From positions 434,001-498,000 of the forward strand of contig NC_070559.1 of assembly GCF_026914185.1 (NCBI RefSeq): a stretch of 64,000 nt of DNA. Reading direction: 5' to 3'. This document shows positions 1 through 11,009 of the stretch, in pieces; position 1 is the stretch's first letter, and each line of letters opens with the position of its first letter. A program made the position numbers and the translations under genes. The notes below the pieces were generated by a model. The model saw only the letters and a list, made by a program, of their open reading frames with translations. It had not been told where the DNA came from and did not search any database. The stretch comes from Puccinia triticina. Taxonomy: Eukaryota; Basidiomycota; Pucciniomycetes; Pucciniales; Pucciniaceae.

Positions 1-1471
1 CTGGGAGATGTCAACGTGCATAAAACTTACGGACTTACTTCGCGCACTGCAAGAAACTCTTTGCGCACTGTGGGGGTCGTTGTCTCGACGTCCCGCCCCC
101 AGTGCGCGCTTTCGCCACAGCTCTTTGCGCACTGTGCATTCCCCCCAAAAAACGGCTTGCATTTCTTGAGATATTTTTTGATGAATCAATAGAATGACTT
201 TTTATGATCCCCCTAAAAAATAATCAAGTCATTTAGGGGTCTCCTTGAGCCTAGAGAAAATTGACATGAAAAAATCATATTTTAACGCGGCAGGGACCTG
301 TAATACCGCTTCCTGCGCCCCAGTAGCCCCAAAAATTTCACAGTATCATGGTACATGTGCAAATTCATGACCTGATAATTTTCAGAATTTTCACCAGCTT
401 TCCTTTAGCCCAAATAGGTATTGCGTTTATTATTTTGCGTATATGTATAACTTTTTTGTTACACACAACAAAGGTACAAAATTTTGAGAGCACAGAGAAA
501 TATGCTTCAAATTAATTCCCTGAAATTCCTAGCAATATTGTGTCATTATAAAATGAGATATAAGGGGTGCGCAGCAGGCTTAGTAGGAAAATTACTGCTA
601 ACTGTATAGCTTTTTTGTTACACACCCAAACAGTTCCAAAATTTCAGAAATGTTTTCATTATGGATATTCTCCGCGCCATAAATTTCTTGGCAATAGTGT
701 GTCATGATAACATGAGATATAAGGGGTGCACGGCGGGCTTAGTAGGAAAATGGCGGCTACATGTATAGATTTTTTGTTACACGCTGAAACAGTCTGAAAT
801 TTTCAGGAATGTTTCAATTTTGCATATTCTCCGCGCCATAAAGCTCTTAGCAATAGTGTGTCATTAAAACATGAGATAAGTTAGCAGTCATTTTCCAACT
901 AAGCCCGCCGCACTACATCTCATGTTATCATGACACACTATTGCGAAGAAATTTATGGCGCGGAGAATATCCACAATGAAAACATTTCTGAAATTTTGGG
1001 ACTGTTTGGGTGTGTAACAAAAAAGCTATACAGTTAGCAGTAATTTTCCTACTAAGCCTGCCGCGCACCCCTTATATCTCTGGGAAAAATTCCGAAAATT
1101 ATCAGGTCATGAATTTGCACATGTGCCATGATACTGTGAAATTTTTGGGGCTACTGGGGCACAGGAAGCGATATTACAGGTCCCTGCCGCGTTAAAATAT
1201 GATTTTTTCATGTCAATTTTCTCTAGGCTCAAGGAGACCCCTAAATGACTTGATTATTTTTTAGGGGGATCATAAAAAGCCATTCTATTGATTCATCAAA
1301 AAATATCTCAAGAAATGCAAGCCGTTTTTTTGGCGGAAAATGCAGTGCGCAAAGAGCCGTGGCAGAAGCGCGCACTGGGGGCTGGACGTCAAGACGACGA
1401 CCCCCACAGTGCGCGAAGAGTTTTCCGCAGTGCGCGAAGTAAGTCCAAAAACTTAAAGTGACATCTCCCAG
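1..1471. repeat. Outer 13-bp inverted pair around a foldback insertion
   Basis: CTGGGAGATGTCA at 1-13 is repeated in perfect inversion at 1459-1471. Without the element at 30-1447 and one copy of its target duplication, only about 20 bp of spacer would remain. The original site was therefore a short hairpin, perhaps the remnant of a small MITE whose middle took the later insertion. The window begins at the first base of this repeat, so its true left end cannot be seen. Confidence 0.6.
30..1447. mobile_element. Long foldback (hAT-like) MITE, 8-bp target duplication
   Basis: The termini are inverted copies starting CGGACTTACTTCGCGCACTG, and most of the 1.4 kb folds back on itself. The left arm carries a roughly 170-bp unit about three times (starting near 430, 600 and 760); it includes the phrases CTCCGCGCCATAAA and TTGTTACAC. 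The right arm carries one copy. The element is flanked by the direct repeat AAAACTTA at 22-29 and 1448-1455. An 8-bp duplication is typical of hAT elements. There is no transposase, and the few ORFs inside are short and uninformative. A shorter relative with the same terminus lies at 38826-39583. Confidence 0.8.
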
Positions 1472-1532
1472 CCAAAATCGCAGTTTATGATTTTATGTAA
1501 AAAAATCTTATGCAATTTTGAATACCATAACT
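1472..1532. other. MITE-derived junction upstream of the LTR fragment
   Basis: This short AT-rich piece reads like the end of the GGTGTTCAAAGTTG element family (TTTTGAATACCATA near 1516-1530). It abuts the truncated LTR, so the retrotransposon lost most of its 5' LTR before or during this insertion. Confidence 0.4.
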
Positions 1533-1611
1533 AGCCTTTCCCCATTCAGCAATCTACATAATCATTGCACAAGACCCAGACAGCGCCTCCTTCCCCACCA
1601 CGACCATTACA
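1533..1611 (+). repeat. Truncated 5' LTR
   Basis: These 79 bp match the last 79 bp of the 3' LTR (9158-9236) with only one or two differences, ending in CCATTACA. The first ~105 bp of the LTR are missing. The expected primer-binding region follows at about 1612-1640, but I could not match it to a specific tRNA. Confidence 0.85.
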
Positions 1612-1709
1612 TATTGCTGAATCACTATACAGGGGACAAGGCTAGAACCAAACAGACCAGACAGAATCAGAAACCGATAAACCAACCGAACCAGAACAAC
1701 ACCAATCCC

Positions 1710-3517
1710 ATGGCCGACAAAGTCAAAGCACTACGCCTCAGGGTCGATCAACTTGCGACCACAATCCAAGAAGAAAGAGCTCTGCAACAGCGAGCCAAAG
1801 GCGAGCTGGACTAGCCGCCCCCGTCGCCGTACCCATTGTCCCACCTATGGCCCCGGAGCAACAACAAGGCTCACTACCAAACCCAGCCGGAGCCCCAGCA
1901 AAAGGACCCAAAGTCGGAGTCCCAGAAAATTTTGACGGCACGCGCGGCGCGAAGGCTGAGTTCTACGTGACGCTATGGAGCTCCGTCCGGTGCTAGGCCG
2001 ACGGCAGCGCTGGGAGGGGAAAAAGTGCCTGGTGGCTGCCCTCACGGATGGTCCAGTAGAAAAGCCGTAGAGATTCGAATGGATAGCATAGTGGAAGTGG
2101 TTTTGAAGTTGTTTCGCCGGGGTTTTGATCCTCGGCGGCGGTTGTGTTGGTTTGCAAAAAGGATTCTGGGAAAGGACTCTGGGGATTCTTTGGACTCGGA
2201 TTCAGGAAAAGATTGATGAATTGATAACCCCTGACTTGGATCAGAGCAGGTGCTATGGCCTCCTATCCTCCAAGTTTGCTGGGAGCTTGGATTCCTGGAG
2301 GCCTGTCACAGACATGTCATCATCTCCTCGCGCGCCGTGCGCGCGCACACACCACAGACAACAACACAAAGAAAGAAAAGAAAACACAAAACAAAAGAGG
2401 CACAGGCCAGACACCCAGGTGAAACAAAAGACAATCAACAGATGAGAATAAATAAGACAACAGGAAGAGAACCAAAAAAATAGAGGAAAACATAAGAAAA
2501 TAAGAATAAACCCACAAAAGCAAGAACTGTGTGTTAGGACCAAGAAATGAGAAGATTGACTTGATAGGAAAGAGAGACTATCAAGAAAAGAAGATGGGGG
2601 GAAAAAAAAAGGAAAAGGTGAGGGAACAGAGCAGGAAAGGAGGCTGGGAATAAGAATCTGAAGTCATGGGGATTGAAGCTTGGAGGTCCTGAAACTGAAA
2701 CTTGACGTCTGATGCCGGTGAGAGCGGAAACTGAGAACTGATATTGACCACCGTATTGGTCACCACAACGCAGGTAGGCCTCTACGTCCTTTCAAACCCT
2801 CAAATGTTTCCAGACAATCGTAGCCAGGTCATATTTTCCATATCCTATTTGACCAGCCAAGCGAGTACGTGGGCCCAACCCTTCACAACAAGGATCTTTG
2901 CAGGCCAGCCAGTCACTTACATGGAGTTCGCCACGGCCTTCCAAATGATGTTCTACAGCACCAAACAACGGCCAAGGGCGGAGAAGGCGCTACGGGCGTT
3001 GAAGCAAACAAAATCCGTGGCCCATTACACGTTTCAATTCAACAAGCACGCTACCAACACAGGGTGGGAGAAGTCGACCTTGATGAGCCAGTATTAAAAG
3101 GGGCTCAAGAAGGATATCCGCCTTGCGCTAGTCCTTGCTCGCGTTCAGTTCCGAGAGCTCGTTGACCTCAGTAACCTAGCGTTGAAGATTGATAACGAGA
3201 TAAACAGCGCCGACCCAACCTACCCCGGCCCATCCACTTCCACAACCGCCAACCCAAACACCATGGATCTCTCAGCGCTGCAGGGACACTTTTTGGGGAA
3301 GGATAAGGCTGAGATGATGAGGGCGGGACTATGCTTCCACTGCGGCAAACAAGGCCACATCGCGAGGGAATGCCCGAAGAAAGCAAAGGGAAAAGGCAAA
3401 GCGGCGGCCCAAATTGCGGAATTGGAGGAGGAGGTTCGACGTTTGACGGCGGACACGGGAACAAGCGGTAGTGCAGGCCGGGCGGAGGGCTCAAAAAATG
3501 GTGCTGCTCAGGAGTGA
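1710..3517 (+). pseudogene. Ty3 gag polyprotein remnant (capsid and zinc knuckle)
   Basis: An ATG at 1710 opens a coiled-coil-like leader (MADKVKALRLRVDQL) that meets a stop at 1812. The frame picks up again around 2762 in the capsid core (TQVGLYVLSNPQMFPDN onward), with another in-frame stop at 3095. It ends in a C-x2-C-x4-H-x4-C zinc knuckle at about 3331-3372 (CFHCGKQGHIAREC). The capsid is interrupted between about 1972 and 2762 by an unrelated insertion: FYVT and QVGLYV should be adjacent. Gag would form the particle shell and bind RNA through the knuckle. This copy cannot encode an intact protein. Confidence 0.85.
1973..2770. mobile_element. ~800-bp insertion splitting gag
   Basis: Gag similarity stops at TACGTGACG (about 1972) and resumes at ACGCAGGTAGGC (about 2768). 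ACG appears at both edges and may be a short target duplication. The interior is purine-rich with runs of A on the plus strand. A stretch at about 2310-2420, starting TCATCATCTCCTCGCGCGC, resembles the reverse complement of 11780-11945, so the two may come from one element family, perhaps solo LTRs. No TG...CA ends were clear. Confidence 0.5.
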
Positions 3518-5345
3518 AGGTTGTGCCTCCCCCGAGCAGCAGGGATCTTGTAGTAGCTGAGTTTGGAACAAGTAGCATTATCACATCTAATACTACCAAC
3601 CCCCGGATGTTTCTCTCTTTAGTAATCAAACCACTACATTTTCTCCTAGCCACAACCCCCCGCGCCACATTCCTTGTCAACTCAGGAGCCACACACAATG
3701 TCGTGAGCAACAACTTCATTTGTAAGACAGAGCTGCAGTGCAGGCCCTCGTCAACCGTGAGAACGATATCGGGGTTTGATGGATCAACCAGCCAAACCTT
3801 GCGTGAAATCAATCTGGTCATTGATACCGACCTAACACCGACTACATTTATTGTTGCCAAATTGAAAGACTCATACGATGGAATCCTAGGAATACCCTGG
3901 ATCCGGCGGTTCGGACACCTCAGCAACTGGAGGGATTGTTGTATCCGCACACCAACCCCAACCACCAAGGGCCTCATCGCAACCGCAGAAGCGGTTTTGT
4001 CTTATCCAAAAAACACCTCCACCGACGGGGAGGAGCCCGTAGGGAGGCAAGCGAGGATAATTGACAAGGGGGTGCGCACTACGTGCGGGATAACACCACC
4101 GCGATGTGAGTCCACTTCCCTCCACTCTATAATCCCGTTGTTAAGTACAACTGGCAAGCGGATACATATGTTAGAACCCCAGACCAAAGGAACGCCATCC
4201 TCTACGCCACCGCCGGGCCTTATCGCGACCGCTGGGCCTCATTGCGACCGCCGACGCGGTTTTTTCTTTTCCAGAAAAATCCTCCAGCGACGGGGAGGAG
4301 CCTGTAGGGAGGCAAGCAAGGACAATTGACGAGGGGGTGCGCACTTTGTGCGGTATGACACCCCCACGATGTGAGTCCCCTAACCCCCACCCTCCAGTCG
4401 TCTTGTTAAGTACAACTGGAAAGCGGATAAATCTGTTAGAACCCCAGATCAATGGAACGCCAACTCCTACAACACCACCGGGCCTCATCACAACCGCCGA
4501 CGCGGTTTTGTCTTATCCAAAAAAAACCTCCAACAACGTGGAGGAGCCCGTAGGGAGGCAAGCAAGGATAATTGACGAGGGGGTGCGCACTTTGTGCGGG
4601 ATAACACCCCCGCAATGTGAGTCCATCACCCTTCCCTACCCATATGAGATGTTAGGGACAACTGGCAAGCGGGTACCTCTCCTAGAACCCCTGAATACGG
4701 ACGATGTTTGCGCAGCCAAGACTTCCTGGTCCAAATCAGCGCATCTAGCGGCCCAGGCAAAGAAGACGGCAGACAAGCTAGTACCATGCTGTTACCACCG
4801 GTACCTTGAGATGTTCCGTAAGAAGGATGCCCAAAGACTCCCACCTCAACGCAAGTACAATTTTAGGGTTGATCTTGTACTGGACGCGGTTCCCCAAGCC
4901 AGTCAAATTATCCTGTTATCCCCAGCGGAGAATGAGGCCCTAGACACGTTGATTAGAGAGGGACTAGAGCACGGCACCATTCGGCGGACGACCTTGCCTT
5001 GGGCGGCCCCTGTCCTATTTACGGGAAAGAAGGACGGCAACTTACGGCCATGCTTTGACTACAGGAAGTTGAATGCCGTCACCGTGAAAAATAAATATCC
5101 ACTACCACTCACCATGGACCTAGTTGATAGCCTCCTTGACGCGGATACTTTCACAAAGCTGGCTCTGCGGAAAGCCTACGGGAACTTGAGAGTAGCCAAA
5201 GGGGATGAGGATAAACTTGCCTTTATCTGTAAGGCAGGCAAATTTGCACCGCTGACAATGCCTTTTGGCCCGACTGGAGCTCCAGGTTTTTTTCAATATT
5301 TTATTCAAGATATACTGCTTGGGCGCATTCGGGTAGACACCGCGG
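3514..5345 (+). pseudogene. Ty3 pol part 1: aspartic protease and N-terminal reverse transcriptase
   Basis: The protease core is at about 3650-3790, where the active-site D-S-G-A reads N-S-G-A (LVNSGATHN). A spacer made of tandem ~250-bp copies follows. The reverse transcriptase fingers and palm then read through RPCFDYRKLNAVTVKNKYPLP (positions about 5047-5106), and the first catalytic motif LDL is changed to LAL near 5160. The frame is cut at 5345 by a solo LTR. Two ORFs are needed (3514-4329 and 4337-5350), so a frameshift lies near 4330. The family function would be polyprotein processing and cDNA synthesis; this copy is inactive. Confidence 0.85.
3969..4710 (+). repeat. Tandem ~250-bp repeats in the protease-RT linker
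   Basis: Three copies begin GGGCCTCATCGCAACCGC at about 3969, a variant at about 4232 (preceded by a partial copy at 4215), and another at about 4479. Each contains the phrases GAGGAGCCCGTAGGGAGGCA and GTGCGCACT and ends near GTTAGAACCCC. The first two copies read in one frame and the third in another. Confidence 0.8.
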
Positions 5346-6468
5346 TGTAAAGCTCAAAAGTGTTCCTGAGAACCTTTTGCTGAGTGCGGAAAGGGATGTA
5401 TGAGGAAACCTCTGCCTTTCCTGGTTCACTAGACACTAAAACAAGCCCACCAATCTCAGATTGGCAGGTTTAATGTAGTGATAGTGGAGTGTTATCAAAA
5501 GATAACTGTTTTTATAAAGTGGGTGTGATGAAGTTGCTAAAATGTGTTATGAGTGGGGAGTCTGGATTTAAAACAGGTGATAGATGGTCAAAGAGGACCC
5601 CTCAGAGGTTTGTGTTATGTAATGTGAGTGTTGTGTAGAGTTGTTATTTCGTGTGTAAGCGTTTTGTAATGTGTGTAAAACCAAAATATAGGGTGACTGG
5701 TATATTGTGGAGTGAGCAGTTGTGTACTTTGTTATAGGGGAAACTGAGTGCAGGTAGTCTGCTGGGGGAAAGTTACAACAGGGGAGGAGAGCCTCCTTTT
5801 ATAGACAACAGTGAGGGATTTTCAGCTCCAGAGGAGCTCCACATGAGATATTTTAGCTAGGTACATGAGGGTTTTTGGCTAGTACACATACTGAATGGGT
5901 GAATGTGATTGGTCAGGACATTACAGGTGATTATGGGTTATGACATGCAGGCTGAATCAGGGGGTGTGATTGGTCAGGACAGGATGTTAGTGTAGTCATG
6001 CTGTAACCAGGTCACCTGCTGTTGTTATGCAACAAAAATCCACTAGTGCATGCAGCTAGTGCATGCAGCTATCACATGCAGCTAGCACCTGCATGAGTGC
6101 CTGCATGTGTAGACTGTATGTATGTAAGTGATGATGCAGCTATGTGTAAATATGTATGTAGCTATGTATGTAACCGTGTGTGTAACTAAGTGTTGTAAAT
6201 GTGGATTGTGTAACTGTTTGAGGTTGTAAGGGGTATTGTGAGTGTGTAAGAGTATGTAACTTCTGAGTGAGTGCCCTTATGAGTGTTCTGTAAGGCAAGA
6301 CTAGGGGTGAATTTGTCCCTAGAAACTGAATCTTGAGGAATATTATCTTGAGGAATATTAAGTGATTGATAAGAGGAAAAGGGAGATTAGGAGTAAAACT
6401 AATAGAAATAAGAAAGAAAAGCAGAAAATTTTTATTTTGGTATATGGGATACCATAAAGCATACCACA
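5346..6468. mobile_element. Solo LTR (1,123 bp) inside the reverse transcriptase gene
   Basis: It starts TGTAAAGCTC and ends ATACCACA, with GCGG at 5342-5345 and again at 6469-6472. Removing it with one GCGG joins the host reverse transcriptase in frame. The same start sequence recurs at 63892 and runs off the window, which confirms the left boundary. There is no coding capacity. The interior has long TG-rich stretches and a repeated ATGCAGCTAGTGCATGCAGC region near 6045-6085. The size and TG...CA ends suggest a solo LTR. Confidence 0.8.
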
Positions 6469-7466
6469 GCGGCCTATTTGGACAACATTATGATTTACAC
6501 GCAGAAGGGGTCCGACCACAAGGAAGCAGTCAGTAGTATCCTGGAAATACTGAGCAAGCACACTCTCTGGTTGAAACCAGAAAAATGCAAATTCTCACGG
6601 ACCGAAGTGGAATATCTGGGGCTGCTGATCTTGTGTAACCGTCTACGTATGGATCCCACAAAGGTCCAAGCCGTGACTGATTTGCCGAGGCCCGTTAATG
6701 TGACCAAGATGCAACGCTTCATTGGGTTTGCAAACTTCTATAGGAGGTTCATTGACCACTTCTCAAGCACCACCCAACCCCTCCACGACTTGACCAAGGC
6801 AAGAACCCGATTCACGTGGGACAAGAGGTTTCAGATGGTGTTTGACTCACTGGAAACGGCTTTCACCACAGCACCCGTTCTGAAAATCGCCAATCCATAC
6901 CAACCATTTATACTGGAGTGCAATTGTTCCGACTTCGCACTAGGGGCGGTGCTGTCGCAAGTATGTGACAAAGACCACAAACTTCACCCAGTTGCTTATT
7001 TGTCCCAATCCCTCATTCAGGCCAAACGTAATTATGAAATATTTGATAAGGAACTTCTGGCAATAGTGGCTTCATTTAAGGAATGGTGTCATTACCTGGA
7101 AGGCAACCCCAACAGACTCAAGGCAATCGTCTACACCAATCACCGCAACTTAGAGAGCTTTATGACGACTAAGAATCTGACGCGCCGGCAAGCACAATGG
7201 GCGGAGATAATGGGATGTTTTGATTTCAACATTGTGTTCAGGCCCGGCGGACAAACAACAAAACCTGACGCACTATTGCGCCGACATGGGAGGATAAGCT
7301 CACATTTGGGCAGCTGCTCCGGCCGGATAACATCACACTGCAGACATTCGCGGAGGTGGCCAAGATAGACAAGTGGTTCCTCGATGAGGCCATTGAACTG
7401 GACAACGCCAGCCGTTGATTTGAGATCAACATCCTGGGAATCTCCGAGGTAGAGGGGGACGGGCAT
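6469..7466 (+). pseudogene. Ty3 pol part 2: RT catalytic box, thumb and RNase H
   Basis: The second half of the reverse transcriptase starts AYLDNIMIYT. The catalytic box YLDD has become YLDN. The thumb and connection follow, then RNase H. Its first acidic residue (LECD in relatives) reads LECN, and the later TDH motif reads TNH (VYTNHRNLESF, about 7130-7163). A frameshift after KPDALLRR, near 7290, separates this part from integrase. Each of the D-to-N codons has the form nCA-An, as expected from an ancestral CG. Confidence 0.85.
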
Positions 7467-7469
7467 GTC

Positions 7470-8963
7470 ATGTCAGACACAGAGCTGATAAGTCTTATCC
7501 GTAAGGCTACACAAACCAACAGGAGACTGACCAAAATGATCGATGCATGTCGACATGAACCGGCCAACCAGAAGCGGGGATCTTCCAGATTGTTGGAGCA
7601 CAACGGTGTCCTGTATAACAAAGGGGTCGTCCAAGTTCCGGCGGATGACTTCATCAAAACCAAGATTCTACGCAGCCGTCACGACTGTAGGTTGGCAGGC
7701 CACCCGGGGAGATTCAAGACCCTATCTCTAGTCCGGCGCTGCTTCAACTGGCCAGGGGCAAAGAAATTTGTTAACAACTACGTCGATGGATGCGAGTCGT
7801 GCCAAAGAGTCAAGCCGTTGACGCAGAAGCCTTTTGGAACACTTACACCGTTACCAATACCGGCGGGCCCATGGACCAATATCACATACAATCTGATCAC
7901 CAACCTACCATTGTCAAACAACTGCAACAGTATACTGACAGTGGTAGACCAACTAACTAAAATGTGCCATTTTGTGGCCTGTCGGAAGGACATGATGGCG
8001 GACGGCTTAGCAGATCTAATGCTCAGGAAAATATAGCGGCTACATGGCACACCCAAAACCATCGTATCAGACAGGGGCAGTATTTTTGTTTCACAAGTGA
8101 CATGGGAGCTGAGCAAACAACTAGGAATCCAACTATGTCCGTTGACTGCGTATCACCCTTGCACTGACGGCCAATCAGAAATTTTTAACAAAGCGTTCAA
8201 GCAGTTCTTACAACACTTTGTTGGGTACCAGCAAGACGATTGGGAATCTCTATTGGTGATGGCGGAATTTTCCTACAATAACAACACTCATATTTTGACC
8301 GGCATGTCACCTTTCCGGGCGAATTCCGGGTTTGACTTGACTTACGGCAGAATACCTTCAGAGGATCAGTGCGTGCCAATCATGGAGGAGCGGATGAGGA
8401 AGTTGAATCAGGTCCAGGAAGAATTGAAGGCAGCCCTTGAGGAAGCGCAGACCACCATGAAAGCCCAGTTCGACAAAGGCGTCAGGGAAACACCGTACTG
8501 GAAGCCAGGGGACGCGGTTTGGCTAAACAGCAAGCACATTTCCACAACACGACCCAGCCCAAAATTGTGCCACAAATGGCTAGGACCATTTTCTATTTCT
8601 GACCAGATTTCACCGTTGGTGTATAAGCTGAAACTCCCTCTTTCAATGCGGGGAGTACACCCTGTATTCCATGTATCAGTCCTTAGAAAGCATAAACCAG
8701 ATACAATAACTGGACGTGGCGCGGAAAAGCCAACGCCGGTCATGGTGGAAGGGGAAGAGGAATGGGAGGCGGAAGAAATACTGGATTGCAGGCAGAGGGG
8801 GATTAAGACCAAATATCTCATTGCGTGGAAGGGCTACGGTCCGGAGGACAACTCTTGGGAGCCGGAGAGCAATCTTGGCCATTGCAAGGAACTACTCAAG
8901 GGATTTTTGCGGAGGTTCCCGGAGGCGGCGCAACAACACAAGAGGAAAAGGAGGTTTAAATGA
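7470..8963 (+). pseudogene. Ty3 pol part 3: integrase and C-terminal chromodomain
   Basis: The HHCC zinc-binding region includes HDCRLAGHPG and CESCQR (about 7680-7805). The catalytic core follows: LTVVDQLTKMCHF, then SDRGSIFVS after a TAG stop at 8034, then YHPCTDGQSE at 8150-8180. The stop replaces what is usually a tryptophan codon. The C-terminus carries the GPF-type fold and a chromodomain (EWEAEEILDCRQRG through WKGYGPEDNSWEP, about 8758-8865), which in relatives targets integration to heterochromatin. Apart from the stop, the second ORF (8097-8963) is clean. Confidence 0.88.
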
Positions 8964-9052
8964 TGGGTCAAGCTTTTTTACCCACGTGGTTTTTTTAATG
9001 CTACCCAGGGGAGGACGCAGAGCCGGGGGCTTGGGCGTTAAGGGCGGGGTAA

Positions 9053-9236
9053 TGTTATGAGCCGCGAGGACGCGCCATAGCTTACCTCAGGGACATGTTA
9101 CATTGTACTCACATGTCACAGCTCCCATAATCATAAGGGAGCCGGGGAGAGATCATTAGCCTTTCCCCATTCAGAAATCTACATAATCATTGCACAAGAC
9201 CCAGACAGCGCCTCCTTCCCCACCACGACCATTACA
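9053..9236 (+). repeat. 3' LTR of the chromovirus
   Basis: The 184-bp unit starts TGTTATGAGCC and ends CCATTACA. It is preceded by a purine-rich tract (AAGGGCGGGG) that fits a polypurine primer. Its last 79 bp match the 5' remnant at 1533-1611. No target duplication can be tested because the 5' LTR start is lost. Confidence 0.85.
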
Positions 9237-9982
9237 CAATTCAAATCCATACAACTCTTTCTGGACCAATCTGTGAGGGCAGTAACCCCAACACTTTTTC
9301 CCCTCCCAGCGCTGCCACCAGCCTAGCACCAAGCGGAGCTCCATAACACAAAAGCACCGCTTTTTGTAGAGAAGCTTAGCTCTTGCGGTGTTGCCAAGAG
9401 GAATCCACTCAGCAAGCTGGATGTGTCCAGCCAGCCAGCTCAATACATATGTATACATGTATCCAGCTCCGCAGGATGACTCTTTCCAGGGAGCTGGATG
9501 CATAAAGATGTATTTAGCTTGCAAAGACAAGGGACTGCCCCCAAAGGGCTCCTCTCAGACTAACAGGCCAGCATGATGCCTCCTTCCAAGCTGAATGCAT
9601 ATGCATCCAGCTCACTGAGAGGCGTCATCCCGGCCAGCTGGGCAAATCCAGCTGGCTCACCCCAATAGACTGTGAATTGACTATTCAATAGCCTGCCAAG
9701 GGGCCCCCCGGGGGCTATCCAATAGCAGTTTGGCTCGTCTCACTTTTTGTCTCAGTCTTGCTTTTCAATTCCTGGTTTTACATACACATGCAAACCGCAC
9801 TTGTAAATGTTTTTCAACACCCCTTACCTGAACCGCTCCATCAGCACCCAACCCGACCTGTCCAGCATCCCGTATCAAGCAACAACACCCCAATCTGCTG
9901 ACACCTAGGCCCCCATCATTGGACTGTAGATGGTGTCCCAGGTCCCCGGCATCCACTCAATTCACCAGGGGAGATTTTGACA
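9237..9982. other. Intergenic, no gene seen
   Basis: Several short palindromic phrases built on CCAGCT and AGCTGG with ATGCATATGCAT occur near 9420-9660. I see no coding pattern and no clear element ends. Confidence 0.5.
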
Positions 9983-11009
9983 CACTCTCCAGAGAGTGCC
10001 ATACTGTACCCTTTTTCCCTAACTGTGCTGGATGCCTTTGATGAAATTAGTGCAAGAATTAATGAAAAATTCTGGAACTGATCCTGGATTCATGCATAAA
10101 ACATTGAGAAGTCATGCAGAAGTCAACTGGAAAACAACTGAAATGGGTTTGAAAACACTATGACATAATGGCCACAATAAAAGCATAGTTCAATTTGAAG
10201 TGTTTGGTAATTAAGATGAATTATTGGGTTTCAATTCATATTATTTATATGCGCATGAAGGTGGTAATTGTTTTCACTTTGCCAATGTAACTGTCATGTG
10301 TGCGTGTGCAAGTTTGTTACAAATTGCAGGTTGGGCCTCCTGCAGATCAACAACATGTACATCCCTGTTAGAATTATGTGAAAGGCCCATCTGAATTGGC
10401 ATATTTCCCTAAAGAAGGCCAGTATCATCTAGAATTGAGCCAAAAAAAGGATAAAAGTAGGGTGAAAATATGAGTCAAGTCAAGCTTGGAGGTGTGTGGT
10501 CCCAGATTTCAGATAGACATCTTGGCTTCTTAACATATATAAGCTTGTGAGTTGTTTTTGTGTTTGTTTGTTTTCCAATGTCTCCATGTACATGCATGTG
10601 AGTTTTTTTTCACTTTGCCAATTATGGTGTTCAAAGTTGGTTTGCATAATTTTAGGGTCAGCCTAAATGCACTCCAAAAAAATTCCAAAAGCACTCCAAA
10701 AGTGAGTGTATGGAGTGTGCACTCCAATGATTGTTGGAGTACAGACTAGAGTACTCCAAGTCAATTGGAGTGCAGAACCAGGGACTCAAGACTCTTTGGA
10801 GTGCACCACAAAGAACTCCAGTGGCCAGGAAATGTAATGAGTGCCCATGAGTCTCACTCCATCAGATTGGAGTGCATTCCCCCAGCACTCCATTCCTGAT
10901 ATTTCTCCTCCTCAAAAGGGGAGTGCAGTACTGTGCACTCCAGCCAGAGCTGGAGTGCCTACAACTTCAACTGGGCTATGTACAAACACACCCCACTTGA
11001 TCCTCCTGA

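Larger units (their letters stand above)
1533..9236 (+). mobile_element. Ty3/gypsy chromovirus retrotransposon, degenerate
   Basis: The order is LTR fragment, gag with a CCHC zinc knuckle, aspartic protease, reverse transcriptase, RNase H, integrase, chromodomain, then LTR. This is the order of Ty3/gypsy elements, and the C-terminal chromodomain places it among chromoviruses. The 5' LTR is cut to 79 bp. An insertion of about 800 bp splits gag, and a 1.1-kb solo LTR splits the reverse transcriptase just before its YxDD-type box. Frameshifts and stops occur in gag, after RNase H and in integrase. Catalytic aspartates are replaced in protease, RT and RNase H. The copy cannot move by itself. Confidence 0.93.

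Noticed and set aside
3168..3977. 269-aa minus-strand ORF
   Set aside because: It lies opposite the retrotransposon gag-protease, whose plus-strand motifs (zinc knuckle, NSGA) are clear. It is a shadow frame.
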